64,000 bases of DNA from Castanea sativa (GCF_040712315.1 NC_134019.1:40081873-40145872); one strand, 5' to 3'. Counted from the first letter of the stretch, positions 44,500 through 57,279 are shown. Numbers and translations are program-made. The notes: generated by a model from the sequence alone, not told the origin.

Positions 44500-45360
44500 C
44501 AATAAAAAGGAGGTACTGTTTAGTGGACTACGTTTTCTGGATTTGTGAGATATTTTAGTTTTTGGGGAAATGGGGTTGTTGGAATTGGGGTGGTTGTGGA
44601 GACTAGTTGGATAAATTGGGTGAAGAAAGTATAGTAAATGCTAAATGGATAAGTATGAGACTTGTTAGGTGACTGTGACTTTTGTACCTAATGGGGGGGT
44701 TTGGTTTGTGTTTTGTGTGGTCCAGAGAGATTAGATTAGGGGGTGTTTGAATAATTTACGTGGCTCTTTTCTTTCTTTTTTTTTTTTTTTTTTTTTTCTT
44801 TTTTTTCCCCTATACATATGTGGATGTGGCTTTTGAGAACTGGAAATGTGGCGCCCCACCGTTGTTTGGTGTGTGAAACATATGCGAATATTTAATGAGA
44901 TATTTTTAGCAATAATAATTAGGTTTTATCCATTTCTTCCTCAAAGTATGTGCACCCACAATATATGGATTTTACAAGATGTGGGATGAGGATGAGTATG
45001 TGTTACAGTTTATTTTAGGGAAAAAAAAAAATTAATGGGTGCCCTAGTTTAGGAAATATTTCTTTTTGAAATTTTTTATAGGAAATGTTATAAAAAAAAT
45101 TATGGGGAAAGAAAAAAAGTACTTATTACTATATTTTTCCAGAAAAGTAGGACCAAACTTTTTAAAAATAGCTTATTAACACATATTAAGGTAGTGCGGT
45201 ATATGTGTTTAAATATATATTTTTAATTTTTAAACAACATTATACGTATTTTAACACTTTTTTATTCACATGTATTTTTAAAAAATAAAAATAATGTTAC
45301 TAGAACAACGTTATTCAACAACCCTTAAAGCACCTGTTAACACCATTCAAGCATAAGCTA
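44500..45360. other. Gene-free AT-rich spacer
   Basis: Contains a long T tract (44777-44808) and AT-rich DNA. No gene or bounded repeat found. Confidence 0.5.
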
Positions 45361-45365
45361 TAAAA

Positions 45366-46508
45366 TAATTAAAACCCTACATAAACAAAGTTAAAAGGTT
45401 AAAACATAACGTGGGAGAATTAAAACCCTACATAAGAGCATTCTCATCAGATGTTTAAAAAAAATGTTATTTTGACATACCAAACACTTACTTTATCATT
45501 TTACCACATCATTTTACACTATCCCATTTATCAGATGTTTTATCCTTCATTCTATACATTAAAATAATATTTACAACAAATTAAAATAATATATTATCTT
45601 ATCCCATCGTCAACAGCAACAACACCATCAACAACAGCACAACCAACACCACTGCCGCAACAACACTGACAACCACCACCAGTACAAACCCACATCCACC
45701 AACACCACCTTATTTAAAAAAAAAAATAGAAAAAAAAAATCCACAACAACCTAACGGCACAAACACCACAACCACCCAATAATCACCCTCACAACCACCA
45801 AATTGCCGCCACAACCACAGTACCACTACCACAACTAATCCACAAGCCACCACATTTACAAACCTCAAAACCCATCCCAAATCAAACAAACCCACAGCTC
45901 AGGCGGCGAGATTGACTTCAGGCGGGAGACATCGGCAGCGAGATCGGCTTCAAGCAGCTTTAGGCAGCTTCAGGCGAGATTAGTTTTAGCGGCTTGAGGT
46001 GGCTTTAGGCTAAAGGGAGCTGTGGAGGACGACTATGGCGAGATCAGCGGGCGGCGGCTCCAGGCGAGCACGTACTGATTCTTCTGCGGAGTAGAGTGAG
46101 GAAGAGAGAGGAAGAGAGTGAGAGGAAAAAAAAATGAAAGTGAGAAAGAAATAGGGAGCAACGGGAGAGATGGAGACCAGAGAGGAGAGAGAGCTGTTGC
46201 AGACGAAGAGAGAATGCATTGGGAGAAGAGAGAAGGAAATAAAATAAGGAAAAGAAGTTTTGGCACACCAGTCCGTACCGTCTCAAAGATGAGACGGTAC
46301 TGTAGCAGTGTGTTATAATTTTTGGGATTTGAGATACCTGATGAGAACTGATTTTTTGTGTTTGATGTGTTAAATGTGTTATATTATAGTATTTAACACA
46401 ACTGCAATACCTACTACGAATGCTCTAAACAAAGTTAAAAGGTTAAAACATAACGTGGGAGAAGTAGACTAATCGCAAAGTTAAAAGCTTGAACATAACG
46501 TTGGAGAC
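45366..46508. repeat. Short tandem repeat that hosts a transposon
   Basis: A unit of about 50 bp (AATTAAAACCCTACATAAAC, then AAAGTTAAAAGG and AACATAACGTGGGAGA) begins at 45368 and again at 45419. The second unit is split by the element at 45436-46425 and resumes at 46426. A more diverged third unit follows at 46472-46508. Confidence 0.65.
45436..46425. mobile_element. 990-bp non-autonomous DNA transposon
   Basis: Inverted ends GAGCATTCTCATCAG and (minus strand) GAGCATTCGTAGTAG are flanked by TAA at 45433-45435 and 46426-46428. The interrupted tandem unit around it confirms the empty site. A TAA duplication suggests PIF/Harbinger, tentatively. The interior is unlike the flanks: an ACC/ACA-rich stretch (45610-45900), a GC-rich GGCGAGAT-containing stretch (45900-46080), a GA-rich stretch (46090-46250) and a perfect hairpin (46275-46300). 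No transposase seen. Confidence 0.72.
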
Positions 46509-46985
46509 AGTAGACTAAACTCAAATTCAATTGCTTGAGATATAAAAAATGTTGACTTAGCTGAGATTAAAGAAAAAAGGCAGACTAAACTAGAATTTAC
46601 TCCTAAGTCAATCAAGTTTGAATGAGTCAAGTTGTGTATCAATCTAAGTATTTGATAAGTTGCCGATTGTATTTGGTAAGTCTACATAAAATCAAACTTA
46701 TTGCTTTCAAGACACGAGAAGAGACAATGTACTGGAGATGGGTTTGAAATTCACACTTCATCAAGGTTTTTATTTTCTATTCTCCTCTTGCTTAATTACT
46801 TTTTTTTTTTTTAAAAGAGCATTTTTCTTTGGCTTATGCTAAGAATATAATATTTTTTACAATTTTTTTCATAGTTGTTTACCTGATCTGTTGTGACTGA
46901 ATTAACACCAATTTTAATTGAGTCTATCATGTTAACAAATTGTAAACAAAGGTTGTGAAATTTTTTTGAAACTTTATTTTTGGCT

Positions 46986-47020
<35 letters not shown>

Positions 47021-47614
47021 GGCTTTTGTTTACTCTACCAAGAACCAGATTTTGCAAATAGCTTCTCTTTCTACAATTCTACTTAATTATTTTGACTTTT
47101 GCGCCTAAATTAGAATCTTAACATCCTAACTTCTCATTCACATTTTTTATAACGTAGTACTTGGGATTCATACGCACTGCATGATCATTCCTACTCTCTC
47201 TCTCTCGCTCTCTCTCATCCTTGAGATTCATACACTGCATGGTTATTAACAAGCTTGAGTTTGTTAAGAAGTTATTTGATTAACTTGTTCTCTCTCCATA
47301 TATGGTAAAACACTAAGACCAAAACTTTTCACCTTTTTATAAACCTATGCTAATTATTAATTACCAATTATAGTTGAAACTATGTTAATTATATAGAAAA
47401 ATTTTGGTCCATGAGGTTTTCAAAATTAGATCCATTAACCTTATATTTAAAATATATATATATATATATGTAATTTTTATTATGAGATGAACTTTATATT
47501 AGCAATAAATTACAAATAATAATTTGTTATCTTATAAAATAATTTGAAAATTTACACAACCCAATCTTAGTTCTAATTTTCATATACTATATAATAAATT
47601 TGGGTCCTATAAGC
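46509..47614. other. Gene-free spacer
   Basis: Contains T runs (46800-46812, 46990-47018), a CT-rich run (47194-47216) and an AT run (47450-47468). No gene found. TAAGC at 47610-47614 belongs to the next insertion. Confidence 0.5.
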
Positions 47615-48365
47615 TGTGGGGAGTAAAAAGACCCTGATGGGTACATGGGCCGTTGGGCCATGCTAAGGAAGGCCGACCTGCTCTTGGGTTTAGGACTTGT
47701 TAGTACTATGGGTCGGCCCATACGCCGAGGATCCGAGGATCTAGCCGAGGGTGAGTTTCTCTGCGGATGGACACCGGAGAACTCGGGATTTCATGGTAAA
47801 TGTTAGGGAATGACACGGTCAAGGCCAATGGTTAAAGGGGGTGAACCCTTGAATGCCCTAGAAGCACCGATGTTGGAGAAATGTCAAAGATAAAGGCTGC
47901 TACCTCCACATTAAAGACCCTGTACCTACCACCCTGACCGCATTAATGGGGAAGTGATACTTGAACAGTGGAAGGGAAACTTCTGGTTACTATTCAAAGG
48001 CACTGAGAAAAGAAATATCTAGGCTAAGGGGGAGATGGGACAACACGTGTGCAAAGTATCAAAAAGAGGAGTATTTAAGGGGCAACCTAGAACAGGAAAG
48101 GGGGACGGACTTCTTTGTAATCGAAAAGGAAAAGAAAAAAGGGGAAAAGATAATATAATAACAACTCTTAGCTTACGTCCGAGGAGGTTGATTTACAATA
48201 TTCTCCATTATTTTTCGAGTGTTTGCAATCTTTGGCTTGTCATTTAATCCTCACATACTTTTAACCTGGGTTTCAAGCCCACACTCTACAAATTCATATT
48301 GTTTAAGGCTCATTGAGCCTGAGCCCGTAACTGTTCTGGGGTCCAGGTGCAATTGTGCACTTACA
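47615..48365 (+). mobile_element. Solo LTR, family A copy 1
   Basis: The 751-bp block runs TGTGGGGAG to GTGCACTTACA and is flanked by an exact TAAGC duplication (47610-47614, 48366-48370). No internal retroelement sequence remains. A TATTTAAGG TATA-like motif lies near 48071 and the repeat has the CCGAGG motifs seen in two other copies at 54516 and 56529. Confidence 0.85.
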
Positions 48366-48430
48366 TAAGCAATTATTGCACCAACTGGCTATTTTTTCTA
48401 TTCAACAAGTAGCTACCTTTCATTAGTTAT

Positions 48431-50650
48431 TAAAATAGTTCTCTAAAAGGAATTATATTACCTAATTAGCAAGTGGCTCACTAATTGTTAAGATATTTTA
48501 TTTTGGATAAAACTAAAATATTACCTAAGTTATAAGAAATTTAAAATTCTACTATAGCTACAATTATATTACCAAATAATTTATTTTTAATTATTGCAAA
48601 TGGTGATTGGAAACCAATCTATTTAAGTACTATTAGTTATAGATTAGATTAGAGTAGGGAAAGAAAGGTTAGAGATTAGATTATTCAAGAGTTCTCAACT
48701 TTCATATTTGGCATTATATTATATCATGTATTATATGATTAAACTCTATTACGGAATATTTAAAAAAAATTATCATATTACTTCAATTATGATTCAATTA
48801 TTATAATTTTCAAGAAATTTAATGAGTATAATTATATGTTTTAACTAATTTTGTAATCTACTACAATCTTTGATTTTTGATAAAAAGTAGATTTAAATTA
48901 TGTGCATTCATGTTATTTACACTAATTTTTTTAATATATTTTATTCTATAATTTTTACTATGTAATTTTTTTTTGAATTATTTATTTTCTTTAATTTTAT
49001 ATGAATCTTGAATAAACCTTTCATATTTAAAGGACCTTAAAAGCAAGGTCCGATGGGCCCAAAACCTCAACATTAGTTAAAGTTTTTGACACCTTGAGAG
49101 AAAATTACTGTGTATGATTGAATACTATCTAGTGTGTATGGGCCTTGGGGACCTAGTGCTCCATATAGTTTAGGGCCTTTAGGCCTTTTATGATGGAGAC
49201 TAATTCTCAATTGTTCTGTTCTGGGTTTGTTGTCTAAAACAGAGAGACTGGTCTGTCTTGGCATATAGTAATAGTTTGGAAGTGGCTCGTGGAATTTTAG
49301 GAGCAAGACACCCGTAAATTATTTTATAATATTTTTATAAATTATTAATATGAAAAATTTTTACGAGTTCTCATCGGAGTCCCCTAATAACATTTTTTTT
49401 TACTTACTAATAATCAAGCACTAATCAACCGTTTGTGTAAAATAGTTCGTGGCTTTAACATTTCCATTTGAGATACAAGCAAGACTGTGGAAGTGGAGAA
49501 TGGCAATGGATTCGATATTGAAGAGGCTCACTAATTGATTGGTTTAATCATATAAAATAGTTTTCTCTAAATGGCAAGTGGCTCACTAATTGTTAAGATA
49601 TTTTATTTTTGGATACAATTAAAATATTACCTAAATTATAAGAAATTTAAAATTCTACTATAGCTACAATTATATTACCAAATAATATAATTTTAATTAT
49701 TGCAAATGGTGATTAGAAACCAATCTAGTTAAGTACTATTAGTTATAGATTAGATTAGAGTAGGGAAAGAAGGTTAGAGATAAGATTATTCAAGAGTTCT
49801 CAACTTTCAACTTTCACATTTGGCATTATATTATATCAGGTATTATATGATTAAACTCTATTATGGAGTATTAAAAAAAATTATCATATTACTTCAATTA
49901 TGATTCAATTATTAAAAATTTCAAGAAATTTAATATGAGTATAATTATATGTTTTAACTAATTTTGTAATCCACTACAATCTTTGATTTTTGATAAAAAG
50001 TAGGTTTAAATTGTGTGCATTCATGTTATTTACACTAATTTTTTAATCTATTTTATTATATAATTTTTACTATGAAATTATTTTCTTTAGTTTTATATGA
50101 ATCTTGAATAAACCTTTCATATTTAAAGGACCTTAAAAGCAAGGTCCAATGGGCTCAAAACCTCAACATTAGTTAATGTTTAGATACCTTGAGAGAAAAT
50201 TACTGTGGCTCATGGGCCATATAGATATCTAGTGCGTATGGGCCGTGGGGACCTTCTGGTCCATATAGTTTAGGGCCCTTAGGCCTTTTATGATGGAGAC
50301 TAGTTCTCAATTGTTCTGTTCTTGACATATAGATATAGTACGAGTTTAGAAGTGGCTCATGGAATTTTAGGAGCAAGACACCCGTAAATTAATTTACAAT
50401 ATTTTTACAAATTATTTATATGACAAATTTTTACAGGTTCTTATTGGAGTCCACTAATAACATCGGTTTTTTTTTTACTTACTTACTTACTAATAATCAA
50501 GCACTATATTAAAAGTTTGTGTAAAATAGTTGGTGGTTTTAATATTTTTCCATTTGAGATACAAGCAAGACAGTGGAAGTCGAGAATGACTTTTAGGTGA
50601 TGGTGATCTTGATTTTGAACTTTTTGTCCAACGGATCCGATATTGAAGAG
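48431..50650. repeat. 1.1-kb tandem duplication, two copies
   Basis: Copy 1 is about 48431-49526 and copy 2 about 49553-50650. Matching landmarks: AAGTGGCTCACTAATTG at 48471 and 49576, AGGACCTTAAAAGC at 49031 and 50127, AGATACAAGCAAGAC at 49471 and 50557, CGATATTGAAGAGG at 49513 and 50638. The offset changes from about 1105 to 1086 and then 1125 because of indels, the last a roughly 39-bp gain in copy 2. Both are AT-rich and non-coding. Confidence 0.85.
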
Positions 50651-50710
50651 GGGCTTGTGGCTGTGGACACTATTAATTTACGGTCCATAGTGTTAGGAGT
50701 GAGCACTAAA

Positions 50711-51412
50711 CAGGGACGACGTTATATAGAGCTCAGGGGTTCAAATAAACCCCTTGAGTTGGCATACTTTTTTTTTTATAATATATAATGTTTTAATTTT
50801 AATTTTTGATTTGTCCCTCTTAAAATGAAAATTTGAATACCCTGACCATAATTTTTTTTTAGTACAATTGAAATAAGCTTAAATATGATCTTCTTAATAA
50901 TATTTTGGTCTTTTTAAACACACAAAAAAATCCCAACAACAAAAGTAAAAAAAAAATTCATCTTAAACCTAAAAAAAAAAAACCTATTTAGATCTTAACA
51001 AATTTGAAATAAACTAATAGAAAATTCTTAGTTTATATTGTATATATAAGATTTACATTGGCTCTAAACAAACGTGTATTGTACATTTTTTGCAAATTTG
51101 TATAATATTGCACACATTTGTTTAATCTACAATATAAATCTTACATTGATAGTACAATATTAACATATCATTGTCCTAAACTAATAGATAAAAATATTTT
51201 AAATAGTAATAACTAAAGTTCACTTAATGAAAATAATTAATATGTTCATTGTATCAAGAAATAATGTGCTAAATGAACTTATAGTTTATCTTTTATTCTT
51301 TTACTTATGCATATAATGGGAAAATTTGTAATAAGATATCCTTGTAAAGCGCAAAATTCATCTCTTATCCAAAATACATTTTTTGTTAATCCCCTAGAAA
51401 AAAATTATGTAG
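50711..51412. mobile_element. Possible hAT-type non-autonomous element
   Basis: The left end CAGGGACGACG is followed by the palindrome GGGGTTCAAATAAACCCC. The right end reads GTAGCCGCCACT. These recall plant hAT elements with CAGTGGCGG-type ends. Target duplication is unclear (GCACTAAA against AACTAATA), so this is tentative. Confidence 0.3.
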
Positions 51413-53590
51413 CCGCCACTAACTAATAACTAATAAGCAGAGGAATATCTTTTTATCCTATGATCTGTTTCTACACTTTTTGCGGTGTGTAAAGCCTTGT
51501 GAGTTATGAGAACTTATACGTGGTTCCCCACCACCCTTGGTGTGTGAATCATGTGTACATATTTTAACTTGGATTGCTTGGGGGACGAGTCACATTTTGT
51601 TCTTGGTTAAAATTCACTTTACATTCTCTCATTATAAAGTTGTTTTTAAATCAGTTTTGAAAACTTTTTACAATTGATAATTTACATCCTATTATCCTAA
51701 CGATGTGCCCATCCCATCAAAATCATGACTTGTCACATTTTCACCAATAAACCACCTAAAATAGTTGCAATTTTTTTTTCCTATTTTTATTCAACACAAC
51801 GTTTTTTGGGTCAATTGATGTTAAGATTCTAATGAATATTGATGAAAGAGATGCATTGGTATTGTTATAATACTTGAAAATCAAATTTATAAATTGTAAT
51901 AATTAAGAAATCGATTTAGAAGTGACCGCAAATTTAAAATGTCTAAATAGTATTTGAAATTTTATATTTTAAATCAACTAAAATGTTCTAAATATTGAAT
52001 ATTTATGCCATTTGGGTAACGGTATCTTAAATGCCCGCTTCATAGAACAAGCCTCTCATAACTTAAGGACCTCTCACAAGTTGTAGGTCTCATTGCTGCA
52101 TAAGATCCACAGAATGTGAGAGGTTCACTCCATGAAGTGGACACGAAATAATTACAGCTTAGTTAAGAGAGTACTAATAAAGAAACAAGCTAAACATTAT
52201 AATAGACACAAGAAGTATTTCAAATTTACAAGGATTGCTCTTGCTTGTGAGAATTAGATAAAAATCGAATTCTACTAGAGCATGCTTTCTAAACGAAGCT
52301 TCCTCCAAGCAATAATATTGAAAGGAAGCTTCCTTTTCATTCTTCGTTGCATCCCTAACCTTTCCCAGGAATCTTTGAATTATTAAAACTGACTGAAAAT
52401 TTTCACTTGCATTTCAATGGGTAAAATGGGTTACATGGCTAAAGAAGTTGGAACTAAGGTCTTAGATTCCTTTCTTGATTAATAAAGAATAGGGTTGTGC
52501 AATGTGGGTTTCTTTGTCATCTAAAAAGAGATGTAAAAGAAAAGTGCTAGCAATGTTGCTGAATGGACTCAAAGCAACTCGATCAGTGGCTTTATTGTGT
52601 AAAAAATATAGCTTTTTTTGATGCGATGTTTGGAAAACTTGAAAAGCATTGTTTTTCTTTGTCTTGACTAGATGCAAAAGTTTATTCCTTTACTAGTCTA
52701 ATTTATGGAGGGAATCGTCTTTCTCAAACTAGTTTTTCATTTTATTAGTTTTAGGTGGAGGGTAAAGTCATGTATAATAAACTTATTGAATGTGTGTAAT
52801 TTACCAATGATAATTTAAAAAAAAAAAAAAAAAAAAACTTTCACAAACAACCAATTGTAGCTCTATATATAGAGATCCTTAATATGTATTCCTTTAGTTA
52901 TTTGTATTTATACAATCGTATATGCTATAGACTATACGATCTCAAAGGGAAATAGCTTCTGTTCTTGTTGAGCTATCTTCTCCAAGTCTTTTTCATTGCT
53001 TCCCTCTAATCAAACCCAAAAAACATCATGGTCAGCAACAATCACAAAACAATAAACAAAAAAAATACAAAAACCCCAAACCTGAAATTTTTTTTTGTCT
53101 CCGAATACCCCAAACCCAAAATTCTCGAAAACTTTAACTTAGAAATCAACCCAAGAATTGAGTGACTTACTTGAGAAATCTGATGCCTTCAACGCCACCG
53201 TTGAAGCCCAACCTCAAATCGCTATTCAAGTACGTTCCATCTCTCTCTAGAATTTTCTTACTTTTGTTTGGTTACTGAGAAAATCTGAGGGAAAATGTTT
53301 AAGGAGAGTGAGAGGGCCGAATGTTTTGGGTTAGAAAATCTGAGGGAAAGTGTTTAAGGTTATAATGTTTATGTAAGTTTTAGATTTTAGAAGGGTTAAG
53401 TGGGTATATGTGGGTTTATTTAATTTTAAATTTTAGAGGGTATTAGTGGATTTATCCATTTAGACCCATCTAATTAAATAACCAAATGGGTATTTACCCA
53501 TTTAACCATAATATTTAAATGGGTTGGGTTAAGACTTATCCAAATAAGGTGGGTAATGGGCAGGTTCATGGATATGGATAAAAATTGCTA
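51413..53590. other. Gene-free AT-rich spacer
   Basis: Short frames only. An A run lies at 52819-52838. The stretch 53390-53590, ending in GGATATGGATAAAAATTGC, looks like a remnant end of a hAT-type repeat. I cannot define its other end. Confidence 0.45.
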
Positions 53591-53599
53591 CTCTTAGTG

Positions 53600-54090
53600 T
53601 TGGGCTTTGTGGAGCCTAATATATGTTTGATTTAGTTGACGACCAGATTTGACTTGAATAATATTGCTTGGTTTTTTAATGGGAGATTTTCTGAGGTTTA
53701 GTTCATGGAGTGGAGGCTTGGGTTGACAGGGCCAAGCTGGAGTGCTTATGGATAAGTCTTTTGGGGGTCCGGGGGCAACGCTCTTGGGAAAAAAATTTTG
53801 GCCCGTTTTGTAGCCCATTGTGTATCCTATGCGCAGGAGTTAAAAGACACAGTTTTGTCATTAGGGTTTTTTATGTTGTAGTCGGTTTTGTGAGAGAAAA
53901 AAGGAACTGCAGCCACACTTTGTGTTTTTCCTCGATAATAGTGAAATCTCTACAACTCTGTGAACGTAGGCAAATTACCGAACACGTAAATACTGTATTG
54001 TACGTGTGATTATTTTTCTGTGACATGTGTTTTTTTCTATTTTTCTTTCTCACAGGTTTAGAAATTCCTGAAATTCCCTGCACCTAGTTA
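53600..54090 (+). mobile_element. Probable decayed LTR fragment
   Basis: The run GTGAAATCTCTACAACTCTG, then AGGCAAATTACCGAAC and TAAATACTGTATTG (about 53940-54000), has the look of a plant copia LTR 3' part. No second LTR, target duplication or coding remnant is visible, and the ends are approximate. Confidence 0.35.
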
Positions 54091-54515
54091 TAGTTATATG
54101 AAATAGTATTCTATTTACTTCCAATAACTATCTACGCACCAATTTCAAAGTTGTGAGTGGTCTACACCATGGAGCAGGCACACAAGATACCACCTCTCTC
54201 ATTTCATGTTAAAACTTTATTCCTTGTATGTAACAAAATTTATGGCGTTACCTTATTTATAAATTTAAATGACTTGACAATTGATATTAGATATTCCTTT
54301 AGGTTTGTAAGGTTTAATTTAAACCATAAAATAGAATAATTTGAGATGAAGATAATCATTTTTTCAAGGCATGTAGACTAGAAGGATAAATCATGCTATA
54401 TAACTTTGAAAGTGTCTATTTTCCTACTAGCAAATACAAAGAAACTTTTTAAATTTTGAAAAATTTCCTCTTTCCTTTTATGATTTTTTATGAAGAATAT
54501 ATATATATATATATA
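54091..54515. other. Gene-free spacer
   Basis: No supported feature apart from a short (AT)n at 54497-54515 that became the insertion site of the next LTR. Confidence 0.45.
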
Positions 54516-55157
54516 TGTGGGGAGTAAAAGGACCTGAATGGGCATATGGGCTTTTGAACTGTAGCATGGAGGGCCGACCTACTCCAGAATTAAACTCTAC
54601 AAATTGGCCCATATGCCGAGGATCCGAGGGTACAGCCGAGAGTGAGCTTCTCCTCGGGCAGATCCAAGAAAACTCAAGACTTCATTAGGAAGGTCAAGGC
54701 ACAACTCTGGAAAGACTAATGGTTAAAAGGGGACACCCTGAACCTTCTAGATGCACCAGTGTTAAAGAAAATATCAAGTGCAAAGGCTGCCACATCCGCA
54801 TTAAATGCTCTACACCTACCTCCCTGGCCGCATTAATGGGGAAGTGACCCCTGAACAGTGAAGTGGAAACTTCTAGTCACTGTTCAAAAAGTATCAGGGA
54901 AGGAAGTATTTAAAAGGGGTAAAGACCAAAAAGGAAGGGGGATCAGCAAAAAAAGAAGTGGTCCTCGGCTTACGTCCGAGGAGGCCTTTTTTCAGTTATC
55001 TTTTGTTATCTACATGTGTTTGTAACTCTTAGCCCGTTATTAAGTTCTCTGCACTTCTAATCTAGGTTACAAGCCCACGCTCTACAAATTTTATTGTTTA
55101 AGGCTCATTGGGCCTGAACCCGTAGTTGTCTTTGGGTCTAGGTGCAATTGTGCACTT

Positions 55158-55160
<3 letters not shown>
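54516..55160 (+). mobile_element. Solo LTR, family A copy 2
   Basis: A 645-bp copy of the LTR at 47615, same orientation, TGTGGGGAG to GTGCACTTACA, about 100 bp shorter through internal deletions. It inserted in an (AT)n tract; ATATA lies on both sides (54511-54515, 55161-55165). Confidence 0.83.

Positions 55161-55218
<58 letters not shown>
55161..55218. repeat. (AT)n microsatellite, 29 units
   Basis: Uninterrupted AT repeat directly after the solo LTR. It probably represents the same tract as 54497-54515, split by the LTR insertion. Confidence 0.95.
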
Positions 55219-55221
<3 letters not shown>

Positions 55222-56130
55222 TATATACACATGTATGTGTGTATAAAATTACAGTGAGATTGAATCTTTATTATTATAGTGTGTGTATATATCCATGTCT
55301 TCTCCTTTGATGAATCTTGTATTCATTTTAAATGTTGGGTATGAGATGCTGGAACAACATATTAGTGTAAATAGTATTTCTAACTATCCTTATAAAAAAA
55401 AAAGTATTTCTAACTATCTAAAAAAGAACATAATAATAATAATAATAATAATACATGACTACACAAACAAAACTTCTTACTAGCATTATGTGGTACTAGA
55501 CAATTGCAACTTTACAAGTGTCTCTTGAACATGCCCATATATGGAGATGAATATGACATTTTAAATGTGTGACCCATCTCTACCAATTCAACACCAAATT
55601 CATCAATAGTGTGTACAAGAGTGGTATTGCTGTCTCTCCTATTGAAAAGATTATGGATGGAATCTTTCTCACTTTTTTTTTTTTTTTTTGAATCTTTCTC
55701 ACTTGTTGTAAGTAAAAGTAAGAATCTTCTTATAAAAAAAAATCATACCAGATTCGAATATTAATAAGATTATACCTTTATATTTTTTTTGGTAATATGA
55801 TTATATATATATTTTTTAGAAAGATAATATGATTATACTTGGCAACAAAGAAATAGGTCCATTATTATAGATTATAGTCGTTATTTTTTCTCTCCTCTCC
55901 ATCTCCAATATGGCAAGTGCAAGAGAGAGAGCCATTGGGGAAACCAAAAGGGCCTCTCCCCAAATTCAATGTCTGTGCTTTTCTTGTGCATGCAATCATG
56001 GACATTACTGTGCTTTTCTTGCATTTTCTGTCATTGAGCTCTAATGTAATTACAAAACTATCCTCTTCTACAAACTAGCCACTAGCCACCTTAAAAATGT
56101 TTACTTATATTATAGAGTTTTTTCCCCTTC
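55219..56130. other. Gene-free spacer
   Basis: Contains an (AAT)n run near 55434-55453 and T tracts near 55673-55690. A short GAATCTTTCTCACTT repeat flanks the T run (around 55659 and 55690). No gene found. Confidence 0.45.
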
Positions 56131-56141
56131 TCATTCTACTT

Positions 56142-56170
56142 TTTTTTTTTTTTTTTTTTGATAGGCCTTG
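56142..56170 (-). mobile_element. 29-bp poly(A)-tailed retroposed scrap
   Basis: TCATTCTACTT occurs at 56131-56141 and 56171-56181. Between the two lie 18 T residues and GATAGGCCTTG. Read on the minus strand this is 11 nt plus a poly(A) tail inside an exact 11-bp target duplication, as left by an extremely 5'-truncated LINE-driven insertion. Confidence 0.65.
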
Positions 56171-56528
56171 TCATTCTACTTGTTATTAGAGCATATAATA
56201 TAAGGATCAAATAAATAAGAGCAACGTTTTTATGCAATTTAGTGTATTTAATAGTCACATAGGGGTAAGTTCTAATTAGTTTCACTAGTAAAATATCTGA
56301 TAGTTGAATAAGAAATTTGAGATTCAATTCTCACCTACACCAAAAACCGATTGGTATCTTGGTCTAATAATAAAGAATTATCATCAAGAGCAAGCGCTGT
56401 AGGTTAAAACTTAAAAAAAAAAAAATCACATAGTGGATTACTTAAAAATTTCTGCCACTCAATTTGCATAAAAATCTTATCCAATAAATAATCAAGAATG
56501 AAATAGATCTTTATTACTTTATATATAT

Positions 56529-57279
56529 TGTAAGTGCACAATTGCACCTGGACCCAAGAACAGTTATGGGCTCAGGCCCAATGAGCCTTAAACAATACGA
56601 ATTTGTAGAGTGTGAGCTTGAAACCTAGATTAGAAATGGGTGGGAATCAAATAACAAACTAAGGGTGGTAAATAATTGGAAACAACAAGGAATATTGCAA
56701 ATTGGCCTCCTCGGACGTAAGCCAAGGGCTGTTCTTATATTATATCTTTCCTTGTTTCTTTTCTTTTTAGTTTACAAAAAAGTCCGTCCCGTTTCTGTTT
56801 TAGGTCCCTCCTTAAATACTCCTTTTTTTTGAACACTTTGTACATGTGTTGCCCCATCTCCCCCTTAGCCTAGATATTTCCCTTCTCAGTGCCTTTGAAT
56901 AGTAACCAGAAGTTTCTCTTCTACTGTTCAGGTGTCACTTCCCCATAAATGCGGCCAGGGAGGTAGGTGCAGAGCCTTTAATGCGGAGGTAGCAGCCTTT
57001 ATCTTTGACATTTCTTCAACATTGGTACTTCTGGGGTGTTCTAGGGTTCACCCCTTTTAACCACTGGCCTTAACCATGTCATCCCCTAATCTTTACTATG
57101 AAATCCCGAGTTCTTCAACATTTATCCGAGGATAAGGTCACCCTCGGCTGGATCTTCGGATCCTCGGCGCATGGGCCGACCCATAATACTAACAATTTCT
57201 AAACCCAGGATCAGGTCGGCCTTCCTTAACACGGCCCACAAGGCCCACGTTCCCATCAGGATCTTTTTGCCCCCCCACA
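56529..57279 (-). mobile_element. Solo LTR, family A copy 3, inverted
   Basis: A 751-bp copy in reverse orientation (TGTAAGTGCACAATTGC to CCCCACA), the same length as copy 1. No clean target duplication is visible (TATAT against CAAAT), so the insertion or its flank has changed. Confidence 0.8.

Noticed and set aside
45710..46286. Overlapping open frames in the 45.7-46.3 kb region on the minus strand
   Set aside because: They are low-complexity Leu/Ser- or Val/Gly-rich translations of ACC- and GA-rich repeats inside a transposon.
47615..55160. The LTRs at 47615 and 54516 as the two ends of one element of about 7.5 kb
   Set aside because: Each is flanked on both sides by its own different 5-bp duplication, and the DNA between holds no gag, pol, primer site or polypurine tract.
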